64,000 nt of DNA from Rudaea cellulosilytica DSM 22992. GTDB taxonomy: Bacteria; Pseudomonadota; Gammaproteobacteria; Xanthomonadales; Rhodanobacteraceae. Shown piece after piece: positions 43,724 through 50,962 of this stretch (position 1 is its first letter; each line of letters begins with the position of its first letter). The notes beneath the pieces are model-generated. The model ran no database searches. It was not told the DNA's origin and saw only the letters and a list, made by a program, of their open reading frames with translations. Location: NCBI RefSeq assembly GCF_000378125.1, contig NZ_KB899242.1, positions 186,001-250,000 on the forward strand. Reading direction: 5' to 3'. The position numbers were made by a program, and so were the translations under genes.

Positions 43724-44515
43724 ATGGATCTCGATCTTTCCGGCAAACACGCGCTCGTCTGCGGCGGCTCGCAGGGCATCGGCCGCGCCGCGGCGATCGA
43801 GCTCGCGCGCCTCGGCGCCGACGTCACCTTGCTCGCGCGTTCGCGCGAAGGGCTCGAAGCCGCGCTCGCGGCAATGCCCGTCGTGCACGCAAATCAGCGC
43901 CACGCGAGCATCGCCGTCGACATGGGCGACCACGCGGCGCTGCGCAGCAAGGTCGAGGCGATGGTCGCCGCGCCGAATCCCGTACAGATTCTAGTCAACA
44001 ACAGCGGCGGCCCGCCGGGCGGCCAGGCGCAGGGAGCGGGTGTCGAGGAATATCTCGCCGCGTTCCAGCAACACCTGATCGCGAACCAGGTCTTGCTGCA
44101 GGCGGTGCTGCCCGGCATGAAGGCCTCGGGCTGGGGACGCATCGTCAACGTGATCTCGACCTCGGTGAAGGAACCGATCCGCAACCTCGGCGTCTCCAAC
44201 ACGATCCGCGGCGCGGTGGCGAGCTGGGCGAAGACGCTCGCGGCCGAGCTCGGCCAATACGGCATCACGGTCAACAATGTGCTGCCCGGCTACACGAAGA
44301 CGCAGCGGCTGGACCAGATCCTCGGCGAGCGCACCCGGACGACCGGCAAGAGCGAAGAGGAAATCGCCAAGACCATGCTCGCGAGCGTGCCGCTGGGCCG
44401 TTTCGCGGAGGCGTCGGAAATCGCCAACGTGATCGCGTTCCTCGCCTCGCCCGCCGCGGGCTACGTCAACGGCGTCAACGTCCCGGTCGACGGCGGGCGC
44501 ACGCTGTCGCTGTGA
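43724..44515 (+). CDS. Atypical SDR lacking the catalytic tyrosine
   Basis: 263-aa SDR-fold protein. The cofactor loop GGSQGIG (residues 12-18), NNSGGPPGG (in place of NNAG) and INVIST-type serine segment (NVISTSVKEPI) are present. Where YxxxK should be, the sequence reads GVSNTIRGAVASW; neither Tyr nor Lys is found. The family terminus PVDGGRTLSL is intact. It may be a non-classical 3-oxoacyl-ACP-reductase-like protein with altered or no oxidoreductase activity. The stop overlaps the next start (TGATG), so it is translationally coupled to the exported protein gene that follows. Confidence 0.85.
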   Translation: MDLDLSGKHALVCGGSQGIGRAAAIELARLGADVTLLARSREGLEAALAAMPVVHANQRHASIAVDMGDHAALRSKVEAMVAAPNPVQILVNNSGGPPGGQAQGAGVEEYLAAFQQHLIANQVLLQAVLPGMKASGWGRIVNVISTSVKEPIRNLGVSNTIRGAVASWAKTLAAELGQYGITVNNVLPGYTKTQRLDQILGERTRTTGKSEEEIAKTMLASVPLGRFAEASEIANVIAFLASPAAGYVNGVNVPVDGGRTLSL

Positions 44516-45828
44516 TGCGCACCGTCATCGCAGCGACGGGATTCGTCCTCGCTGCGGCGTCCTTGGCTGCCTGCACGCAGGTGGCGAAACCGCAGGTCTC
44601 CGCAGAAACGGGCAACGTGCCAGCCGAGCATGTCGGTCCCGGCACGTTCGCGCGGCTCAATGCGCTGCAGCGCGAAGCGAATTCGCTCAGCTCGCCGCTC
44701 GCCGTGCACGAGTTCTACCGCAGGCGCTACGACGAAAGCGAAGGCGGCCTGCGCAACCTGATCGCTCAGGTGCGCGCCGCGAACGACTCCGAACTCGGCG
44801 ACTACGAAACTGCGGTGCGCCGCTTCCCGTTCGGCACTCCCGGCCTGCGCGGCACGCCCGCCGCGCTGCCCGAGCGCGAACGCTATCGCGCCGTCGACGC
44901 CGCCGACGGCATCGCCGAACGGGCGCTCGGACGCCGCATCGTCGTCGTCAACGAGGCGCACCACGTCGCGCAGACCCGCCTGCTGACGCTGCAATTGCTG
45001 CCGAAGCTGCGCGCGTCCGGCTACACCCATCTCGCTGTCGAAGGACTCGACGAGCGCGAACGCGAACTCGACGCGCGCGGCTATCCGATCCAGGCCAGCG
45101 GCACGTACGTGCGCGAACCACTGTACGGCGAGATCGTGCGCCAGGCACTCGCCCTGGGCTACGTCGTCGTACCCTACGAGTCCTCCCGCCCCGAGGCGGA
45201 CGCGGAAACGCGTGAGGAAGACCAGGCACAGCACATTGTCGAGCGCGTGTTCCGCGCCGCGCCCGAGGCGAGGCTGCTCGTGCATGCCGGTTATGCGCAT
45301 GCACATGAACGCGCCGGTTATCTCGACGCCGAGCCGATGGCGCTGCGCCTGAAGCGCAAGACCGGTTTCGATCCGCTCACGGTAGACCAGACCCTGCTAC
45401 GCCCGGTCGACGCTGCGCGTGAGTATCCGGACTACCGCGAGCTGCTGCGCCGTTTCGCGATCAACGTACCGAGCATTCTCGTCGCCAGCCGCGACGGCGC
45501 AGCATGGAGTCTGGAGCCTGGCTACTACGACGTTAGCGTCGTCCTGCCGCCACCGGCAACGCTCATCATCGGCCGCCCCGACTGGCTCGCGCTCGGCGGC
45601 ACGCGCACGCCCATCGCAATCGACATCGATCTGGGTACCGCACACCTGCCCTGCGTGATCGAAGCGCACTACAAAGCCGAGAGCGACAAGGCCGTACCCG
45701 CCGATCGCACCCTCGTCGAGCGCAGCGGCATGCAAGCGCTGCTGTTCCTGCGCCCGGGCCACTACCGTTTGTCCGCGGTCGACGCCTCGGGCAATACGTT
45801 CGAGCGGCGCACGCTGCGCGTCGATTGA
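44515..45828 (+). CDS. Lipoprotein resembling Tiki/TraB/ChaN/EreA superfamily, paralogue A
   Basis: 437-aa exported protein I cannot assign to a named family. Signal peptide ends LAAC with lipidated C20. The core (about 138-265) has NEAHH (146-150), a Glu in LAVEGLDE (E176), GYP and YGEIVRQALALGY, then HAGYAH (G259, H262). Two (G/N)xxH motifs around conserved glutamates are the hallmark reported for the Tiki/TraB/ChaN/EreA-like superfamily of putative metallo-hydrolases. A C-terminal domain (about 325-437) follows, with YYDVSVVLP, GRPDWLALGGTRTP and PCVIEAHYKAESD. The same order of motifs is in the gene at 46563. Located between the atypical SDR and the carbonic anhydrase genes in one operon. 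Enzyme activity is a hypothesis. Confidence 0.6.
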   Translation: MRTVIAATGFVLAAASLAACTQVAKPQVSAETGNVPAEHVGPGTFARLNALQREANSLSSPLAVHEFYRRRYDESEGGLRNLIAQVRAANDSELGDYETAVRRFPFGTPGLRGTPAALPERERYRAVDAADGIAERALGRRIVVVNEAHHVAQTRLLTLQLLPKLRASGYTHLAVEGLDERERELDARGYPIQASGTYVREPLYGEIVRQALALGYVVVPYESSRPEADAETREEDQAQHIVERVFRAAPEARLLVHAGYAHAHERAGYLDAEPMALRLKRKTGFDPLTVDQTLLRPVDAAREYPDYRELLRRFAINVPSILVASRDGAAWSLEPGYYDVSVVLPPPATLIIGRPDWLALGGTRTPIAIDIDLGTAHLPCVIEAHYKAESDKAVPADRTLVERSGMQALLFLRPGHYRLSAVDASGNTFERRTLRVD

Positions 45829-45863
45829 GGCAAGCTGCTGCGGAGTCCTGCTAAGCTTCGCGC

Positions 45864-46550
45864 ATGACGACATCGCAGCCGACGAAATCCCGCCTCGCCC
45901 ATCTGCTTGAACGCAACCGTACCTGGTCGCTCGACCTGCGCCAGCGAGATCCGGACTTCTTCCGCCGTCTCGCCGACCAGCAGGCGCCGAAGTATCTGTG
46001 GATCGGCTGCTCGGATTCGCGCGTACCGGCAAACCAGATCATCGACATGGCCCCGGGCGAGGTGTTCGTGCATCGCAACGTCGCCAATGTGGTCGTGCAT
46101 ACCGACTTGAATTGTCTTTCGACCGTGCAATTCGCGGTCGACGTGCTCAAGGTCGAACATATCCTCGTCGTCGGTCACTATGGTTGCGGCGGCGTCCGCG
46201 CCGCGCTCGAGGGCGCGCGCCTCGGCCTGGTCGACAATTGGCTGCGCCACGTCGGCGACGTCGCGCAGAAGCACGCGGCGGCGCTGGACAGGATCGATCT
46301 CCTTGCGCCGCGGCATGCGCGCCTGTGCGAACTCAATGTGATCGAGCAGGTCGTCAACGTTGCGCAGACGACCGTGGTGATGGACGCCTGGGAGCGCGGC
46401 CAGAACCTGACCGTGCATGGCTGGTGTTACAGCCTCGAAAACGGCCTGGTCAACGACCTCGGCCTTGAAATCGCGCAACATTCGCAACTGCTCGATCGGT
46501 ATCATCGCGCGCTGGCGCGGCTGCACGAAAATCTGCTGCGCACCGCCTGA
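45864..46550 (+). CDS. can: Beta-class carbonic anhydrase
   Basis: 228-aa zinc enzyme interconverting CO2 and bicarbonate. Zinc ligands C49, H105 and C108 and the catalytic Asp/Arg pair D51-R53 are seen in CSDSRVPANQI and VGHYGCGGVRAAL. The sequence matches E. coli Can closely in its motifs and length (220 aa). Predicted cytoplasmic; no signal peptide. It lies between two paralogous exported proteins, 35 bp after one and 12 bp before the other, an unusual setting. Confidence 0.95.
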   Translation: MTTSQPTKSRLAHLLERNRTWSLDLRQRDPDFFRRLADQQAPKYLWIGCSDSRVPANQIIDMAPGEVFVHRNVANVVVHTDLNCLSTVQFAVDVLKVEHILVVGHYGCGGVRAALEGARLGLVDNWLRHVGDVAQKHAAALDRIDLLAPRHARLCELNVIEQVVNVAQTTVVMDAWERGQNLTVHGWCYSLENGLVNDLGLEIAQHSQLLDRYHRALARLHENLLRTA

Positions 46551-46562
46551 GGGGTCGTCTAG

Positions 46563-47978
46563 ATGAGGCTGCAAATCCTGCTGCTATGTCTGTCGCTTGC
46601 TGCGCCAGTAATCGCGTCCGCGCAAGGCGATCCGGTCACCGAAGCCGGCCGCCGTGGCCTGTTGCGCCGCGGCCAGGAGTCGCCGACGGAACATGAGATG
46701 ACCCCGGCGGAATGGCGGCGTCTGCAACTCGCCGCCGCGGACAAATCCGAGGAAATCATGCGCCGCGCGCAGAAACAGCCCGGTCTGCTCGCGCAATATG
46801 TGACCATGCAACTCGCGTACGACGAGAACAACGAGCGCGCGTTCCGCTTGATTTTCGGCCAGTACCTGTCGTGGTTCCAGACCTGGATCGGCGACTACGA
46901 CGGCGCCGCGCGTTCATTCTCGATCGCCCAACCGGCACAGGCCAACGATGCGCCCTCGCCGCTCACGGGCCCCTGGCACACGCGACCCGCGGACGAGGTG
47001 ATCCTCGAACTGGCGAAGGATCGCAAAGCGGTGTTTTTCAACGAAGCGCATAGCGCGCCGCTCACGCGCACGCTCACGGTGCAGCTGCTCGCGCGCTTGC
47101 GCGCACAGGGCTACACGCATTTTGCCGCGGAAACGCTGTACCTCAAGGAAGCGGAGGGACTGCGCAAGCGCGGCTATCCCACATCCAAGGTCGGCTTCTA
47201 CACCGAAGAGCCAATCTACGGCGAGATGGTGCGCACCGCGCTGCGGCTCGGTTTTACCGTCATCGCCTACGACGCCGAGGATGCCGGCACCGGCGACGCA
47301 CGCGAGCGCGCCGGAGCACAATCGCTGTACGACCAGGTGTTCAAGCGCGATCCGAATGCGCGCCTCGTCGTCAACGCCGGCTTCGGTCACATCCAGAAAT
47401 CCGGCGACTACCTGCGCGGTTCGAGCATGGCGAAGTTCTTCAAGAAGATTTCGAACATCGACCCGCTCTGCGTGGAACAGACCATGATGATCCCGCATGC
47501 GCGCACCGATCAGGACCATCCCTGGTACGCCGCGGTGATGCAGGCCGCGCACCCGGCGCAGCCGTTCGTCTACGTCGACGCCGGCAACAAACCGTGGACG
47601 CTGAAGCCCGAGCTGTACGACGTCAGCGTGTTCTTCCCGCACACGGCGCAAAACGAAAACCGTCCGAGCTGGGTCAGCCTCGGCGGTACGCGCCTGCCCT
47701 ACCCGGTCGGCAGCGACCTCTGCCGCGACCAGTTCCCGTGCATGCTCGAGGCGCGCTACACGAATGAGGGCGACGATGCCGTCGCCGCTGATCGCGCCGT
47801 GCTCAACGTGATCGACCCGAACGCACCGATGTCGCAGCGCGTGCTTTCCAACCACGGCTCGGCGCAAAGCCGGCTGTACCTGTATCCCGGCAACTACCGG
47901 GTGAACGCGCTCGACGGTCGCGGACGGATCGTATCGTCACAACCGGTCACGATCGCGCCTGGCACAACGAAACCTTGA
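46563..47978 (+). CDS. Secreted protein resembling Tiki/TraB/ChaN/EreA superfamily, paralogue B
   Basis: 471-aa exported protein with signal peptide MRLQILLLCLSLAAPVIASAQ (no lipobox). It repeats the core of paralogue A: NEAHS (160-164), FAAETLYL (E190), RGYP, YGEMVRTALRLGF and NAGFGH (G273, H276), with A having NEAHH, AVEGL, RGYP, YGEIVRQALALGY and HAGYAH. The C-terminal domain has YDVSVFFP, RPSWVSLGGTRLP, PCMLEARYTNEGDDAV and NYRVNALDGRG. The N-terminal 130 residues are helical and differ from A. Last gene of the SDR-A-can-B operon. A hairpin follows at 47995-48021. Function unknown; a periplasmic hydrolase acting on a peptide or ester is a guess. Confidence 0.6.
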   Translation: MRLQILLLCLSLAAPVIASAQGDPVTEAGRRGLLRRGQESPTEHEMTPAEWRRLQLAAADKSEEIMRRAQKQPGLLAQYVTMQLAYDENNERAFRLIFGQYLSWFQTWIGDYDGAARSFSIAQPAQANDAPSPLTGPWHTRPADEVILELAKDRKAVFFNEAHSAPLTRTLTVQLLARLRAQGYTHFAAETLYLKEAEGLRKRGYPTSKVGFYTEEPIYGEMVRTALRLGFTVIAYDAEDAGTGDARERAGAQSLYDQVFKRDPNARLVVNAGFGHIQKSGDYLRGSSMAKFFKKISNIDPLCVEQTMMIPHARTDQDHPWYAAVMQAAHPAQPFVYVDAGNKPWTLKPELYDVSVFFPHTAQNENRPSWVSLGGTRLPYPVGSDLCRDQFPCMLEARYTNEGDDAVAADRAVLNVIDPNAPMSQRVLSNHGSAQSRLYLYPGNYRVNALDGRGRIVSSQPVTIAPGTTKP

Positions 47979-47994
47979 ACTGAGAACGATACAG

Positions 47995-48021
47995 CCGCGA
48001 TCGACTGTTGATCGATCGTGG
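47995..48021. terminator. Hairpin after the Tiki-like operon
   Basis: Ten-pair stem CCGCGATCGA / TCGATCGTGG (one G-T pair) with loop CTGTTGA, 16 bp past the stop at 47978. Bases after it (CATGTTCTTC) are only partly T-rich. On the other strand it is 54 bp past the propeller gene stop, so it may serve both. Confidence 0.5.
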
Positions 48022-48074
48022 CATGTTCTTCAACCGGCAGATGGCCGCGCAGTGCGGACGTCTTGAAGTGGCGC

Positions 48075-49109
48075 CTATTTCGCGTTGCCGGGCGTCACTG
48101 CGTAGCGCAGCAGGCCGGCTTTCGTATCTTTCGCACCGCCGACCGCCAGATACAGCTGGCCCACTTCCGGGACCAGATACGAGGTCTTCGCGCCTTTCTC
48201 CGAAGGCACGCGTGCGATCTCCTTGTAGTGATCCGCGTCTTCTTGCGCGAACACGCCGATATAGTCGTCGCCACTGGCGTAGATGCGGCGGTTGACCGCA
48301 TCGAAGACCAGGCCGTTGGTGCGGCCGGGTGCATCGAAACTGGCGACCGATTGTCCGTCGTCGGTGTTAACGACAACGAACTTGAACGGTTTGCGCGTGA
48401 TGATGAACAGGCGCTTGTTCTTCTCGTCGAGATCGATCGCCGAGTTGTTCTGTCCTTCCTTCACCGGCCAAGTAGCCAAGACCTTACCCGTCTTCTTGTC
48501 GAGCACCGCGATCTCGCTGCGACCGGCGACGTTGACGAACACGCGCGAGCCGTGCTGCTCGGCGACGATGCCCTCGGTGAAATCGGTATCGAACTGGGTT
48601 TCGCTGAGCGTCTTGCCGGTGTCGGCATCGACCTGGGCGACGGTGACCTTTGGCAGCTTCTTCGGCGCATTCTTGCCGCCGACGACGAACCAGAGGCGGT
48701 TGGCAGACGCGTCGTAACTCATGACGTCGGCGCCCGGAATCAGCTTGACCGTGCTGACGACGGCGTAGGTCTTGCCGTCGAGGATCTTGCTCAGGCTTTC
48801 GTCGGCGCTGCTGACGAAGATGCGGTCCTTCTTCGCGTCGTAATAGATCGCGTGCGGCTCGCCTATATTCTTGACGGTTTTCAGATGCGCACCGTTGTGC
48901 AGGTCGAAGACCTCGAGTGAACCGCCTTCCTCGCCGGCGAGGAACAAACGATTGCCCTTGACGTCGGCACCGAAATGGTCGAAGTCGCCCTCGTAGCCAG
49001 GCAGGTCGGTGCGGCCAAGCGGCTTGAGCGGCGCTGCGCCATCGGCGAGCGCGATCGTCGGCAGCGTGAATGCGAGTGCGGCGACGAGCGCACGGATTTG
49101 GATTTTCAT
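48075..49109 (-). CDS. Secreted beta-propeller (YncE-like) protein
   Basis: 344-aa periplasmic protein with signal peptide MKIQIRALVAALAFTLPTIALA. The body consists of repeated four-strand blades typical of YncE/YVTN propellers: RLFLAGEEGGSLEVFDLHNG, RIFVSSADESLSKILDGKTY, RVFVNVAGRSEIAVLDKKTG, RLFIITRKPFKFVVVNTDDG and RIYASGDDYIGVFAQ. Such propellers bind DNA, metals or partners in the periplasm; no specific ligand is evident. ATG 49109 has AGGAAGAAGAAGGG just upstream; a longer frame adds no signal peptide. It is 128 bp downstream of the exported domain protein gene on the same strand. Confidence 0.85.
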   Translation of the reverse strand: MKIQIRALVAALAFTLPTIALADGAAPLKPLGRTDLPGYEGDFDHFGADVKGNRLFLAGEEGGSLEVFDLHNGAHLKTVKNIGEPHAIYYDAKKDRIFVSSADESLSKILDGKTYAVVSTVKLIPGADVMSYDASANRLWFVVGGKNAPKKLPKVTVAQVDADTGKTLSETQFDTDFTEGIVAEQHGSRVFVNVAGRSEIAVLDKKTGKVLATWPVKEGQNNSAIDLDEKNKRLFIITRKPFKFVVVNTDDGQSVASFDAPGRTNGLVFDAVNRRIYASGDDYIGVFAQEDADHYKEIARVPSEKGAKTSYLVPEVGQLYLAVGGAKDTKAGLLRYAVTPGNAK

Positions 49110-49237
49110 GCCCTTCTTCTTCCTGATCATGTTCGTGACACCCGGTGGCGAGTCCGGCCTGCGCCACGGCAGCCGCCCGCGGCGCCATGCATCGCCGCGA
49201 ACGGCCCCCTGGAAACGGGGATCGCCGTCGTCGTTTC

Positions 49238-49771
49238 TTACTTGGCTTCGTCGAACAGCGCGTTGTAGCTCGGGATCTTCTTCGCCAGCGCGTCGCGCAG
49301 ATCGTTCGCCTTCTTCAGGTAGGCCAGTTCGTCGGCGCTGTTGTTCGCATTCGCGGGCGGGTTCTTCCATGCGTACACGACGAGGCCGATGTTGTCGCCC
49401 TTGACGTCGCGCATCGGCATGAGGATCACGAATTTCTTCGGATTGTCCTTGGTTCGGTTCCAGCGTGGATCGACGATGGTGATGCCCTTCTTGGAAACAT
49501 CGATGTCATCGGGATCGTCCGGATTGCCTATGCGGTCCGGATAGGAACCGGCGAACATCGTGTAGGCATCCGTCTTGCCGGGCGGCACGCCGTGCAAGGT
49601 GATGCTGAGCAGTTCCGGATGCGCGGCCATTGTTTCGTCGGACAGCTTCTGGCCCAAGATCTTGTGCGCCGGCGGCGTCCAGTTCTTCTCGGCGGCCAGA
49701 GCGGAGGCACTGCCGAATACCGCCACACTCACCAAGGCTGCGGCAAGAGCCGATTTGAATCGCTTGTTCAC
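49238..49771 (-). CDS. Exported protein with unrecognised repeat domain (single copy)
   Basis: 177-aa secreted protein from GTG 49771, chosen for the strong GAGGGAGG site 5 bp upstream and for the signal peptide (about 1-26, ending ALA). Domain signature, residues about 35-165: HPELLSITLHGVPP (51-64), GSYPDRIGNPDDPDDIDV (75-92), LMPMRDVKGDNIGLVVYAW (118-136), and a last helix ANDLRDALAKKIP. The same signature occurs twice in the divergently encoded neighbour at 50057-50962. I do not recognise the family; the order (helix, strand, D-x-x-G-x-x-IG, helix) recalls small ligand-binding PAS/Cache folds. It may be a periplasmic sensor or binding protein. Confidence 0.55.
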   Translation of the reverse strand: MNKRFKSALAAALVSVAVFGSASALAAEKNWTPPAHKILGQKLSDETMAAHPELLSITLHGVPPGKTDAYTMFAGSYPDRIGNPDDPDDIDVSKKGITIVDPRWNRTKDNPKKFVILMPMRDVKGDNIGLVVYAWKNPPANANNSADELAYLKKANDLRDALAKKIPSYNALFDEAK

Positions 49772-50056
49772 GAAAACCTCCCTCTCTTTGATGGATTTGT
49801 CGCATCCGGACACTGGAAGCGTGGACGCAATGTAAGCGGTGACTCTGTACGCTTCCTGTCGCGATCCTAAAAAATTTTTCAGCCGGCGCGATGCATCCGT
49901 TCCGGCCCTGGCACGCGGGCCTGAAAGCGCATTAAGGGAGCTTTCACCTTGTCGACAGGTTGGCCGGCTAGCGTTTCGCGGCCGGCTTGGGCTTGTCGCG
50001 CAAGCGAGCTACGACGGACATCCACTGGCCTGCGACATCGCGCACGGAGAAGGAAC

Positions 50057-50962
50057 ATGACGAACTGCAGCAAACCGCGAGCGTTGCCGCGGCCGGTTTT
50101 CTTCGCGGCATTGCTTGTCGCATTCGCCGCAGAACCAGCGCAGGCGCAGGCGCCTATTCCAGTCAAGGTCTATGCGCAGGAGCTCGTCGAACGCGCACTC
50201 GCTGAGCATCCCGATCTGCGCGCGCTGACGATCTATGCGACGCCGCCGAAAGCATCCGCGAGTATCGTCGTCGCCTCGACGCTCGGCCGTATCGGCAAGG
50301 CCGCCGAGGCCGCCGATATCGAGGTCGTCTCCACGGGCAAGCCGCGCTTCATCGAACGTGCCGCGAACCAGCGTGCCGAAATCGAACTGCCATTGCACGA
50401 TGTCGGCGGGCAGACGATAGGCGCGCTCGACTTGGTCTTCGCGACGCCGGCCGGAACCCATCGCGCCGCGCTTGAGAAGAATGCCGGAGCGCTCCGCGAT
50501 GCGCTCGCACGACGCCTGCTCAACCTCGCCAATCTGACCGAGCCGTTCCCCTATGTCGCTTCGGCGACGACGCGCTCGCGCGCACAGACGCTGATCGAGG
50601 AAGCGTTGCGGCGCCATCCCGAGGTGACCGTGCTCGCGCTGCGCGCGAAAGGTCCGCCGCAGAATGAATTGATCCTGCTCGGCTCGACCTTCGGCCGCCA
50701 CGGCAAAGCCGCCGACGACGACGACATGAAGGTGCTCGATGCACGCGCGCCGATCACCGGCCTGTATTCCAACGGCAAGCGTTTCGGCGCGGATCTGGCG
50801 CTGCGCGACCGCAGCGGCAGCGCAATCGGCACGATGAATGTCGGCTATGCCTACAGCGACGGCGATGACAAGAAAGTGTTGGAAACAAAGGCCGTCGCTT
50901 TGCGCGACGAGATCCAGGCGCGCATCAGCGATGCCTCCACGCTTGGGGAAATCGACCCGTGA
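50057..50962 (+). CDS. Exported protein with two copies of the unrecognised repeat domain
   Basis: 301-aa secreted protein; signal peptide about 1-30 (ending AQA), GGAGAAGGAAC before ATG 50057. Two domains, about 33-155 and 170-292, each show HP(D/E)(L/V), GR(I/H)GKAA, an acidic turn, and (R/H)DxxGxxIG: HPDLRALTIYATPP, LGRIGKAAEAADI, LHDVGGQTIGALDLVF; then HPEVTVLALRAKGPP, FGRHGKAADDDDM, LRDRSGSAIGTMNVGY. It is divergent from the one-copy paralogue, and its stop overlaps the PstS-like gene (GTGA), so it is part of that operon. Fold and ligand unknown. Confidence 0.55.
   Translation: MTNCSKPRALPRPVFFAALLVAFAAEPAQAQAPIPVKVYAQELVERALAEHPDLRALTIYATPPKASASIVVASTLGRIGKAAEAADIEVVSTGKPRFIERAANQRAEIELPLHDVGGQTIGALDLVFATPAGTHRAALEKNAGALRDALARRLLNLANLTEPFPYVASATTRSRAQTLIEEALRRHPEVTVLALRAKGPPQNELILLGSTFGRHGKAADDDDMKVLDARAPITGLYSNGKRFGADLALRDRSGSAIGTMNVGYAYSDGDDKKVLETKAVALRDEIQARISDASTLGEIDP

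Noticed and set aside
43337-48021. Antibiotic resistance (erythromycin esterase) call for the Tiki-like proteins
   Set aside because: Only the general superfamily motifs match EreA; lipoprotein or secreted location, extra C-terminal domain and operon context give no support for macrolide hydrolysis.
49772-50056. CTGAAAGCGC-type elements in the divergent gap as Pho boxes
   Set aside because: They do not match the CTGTCAT-type direct repeat of PhoB, despite the PstS-like gene nearby; a similar CTGAAAGGGAGATTAA at 56353 is too loose to call a motif.
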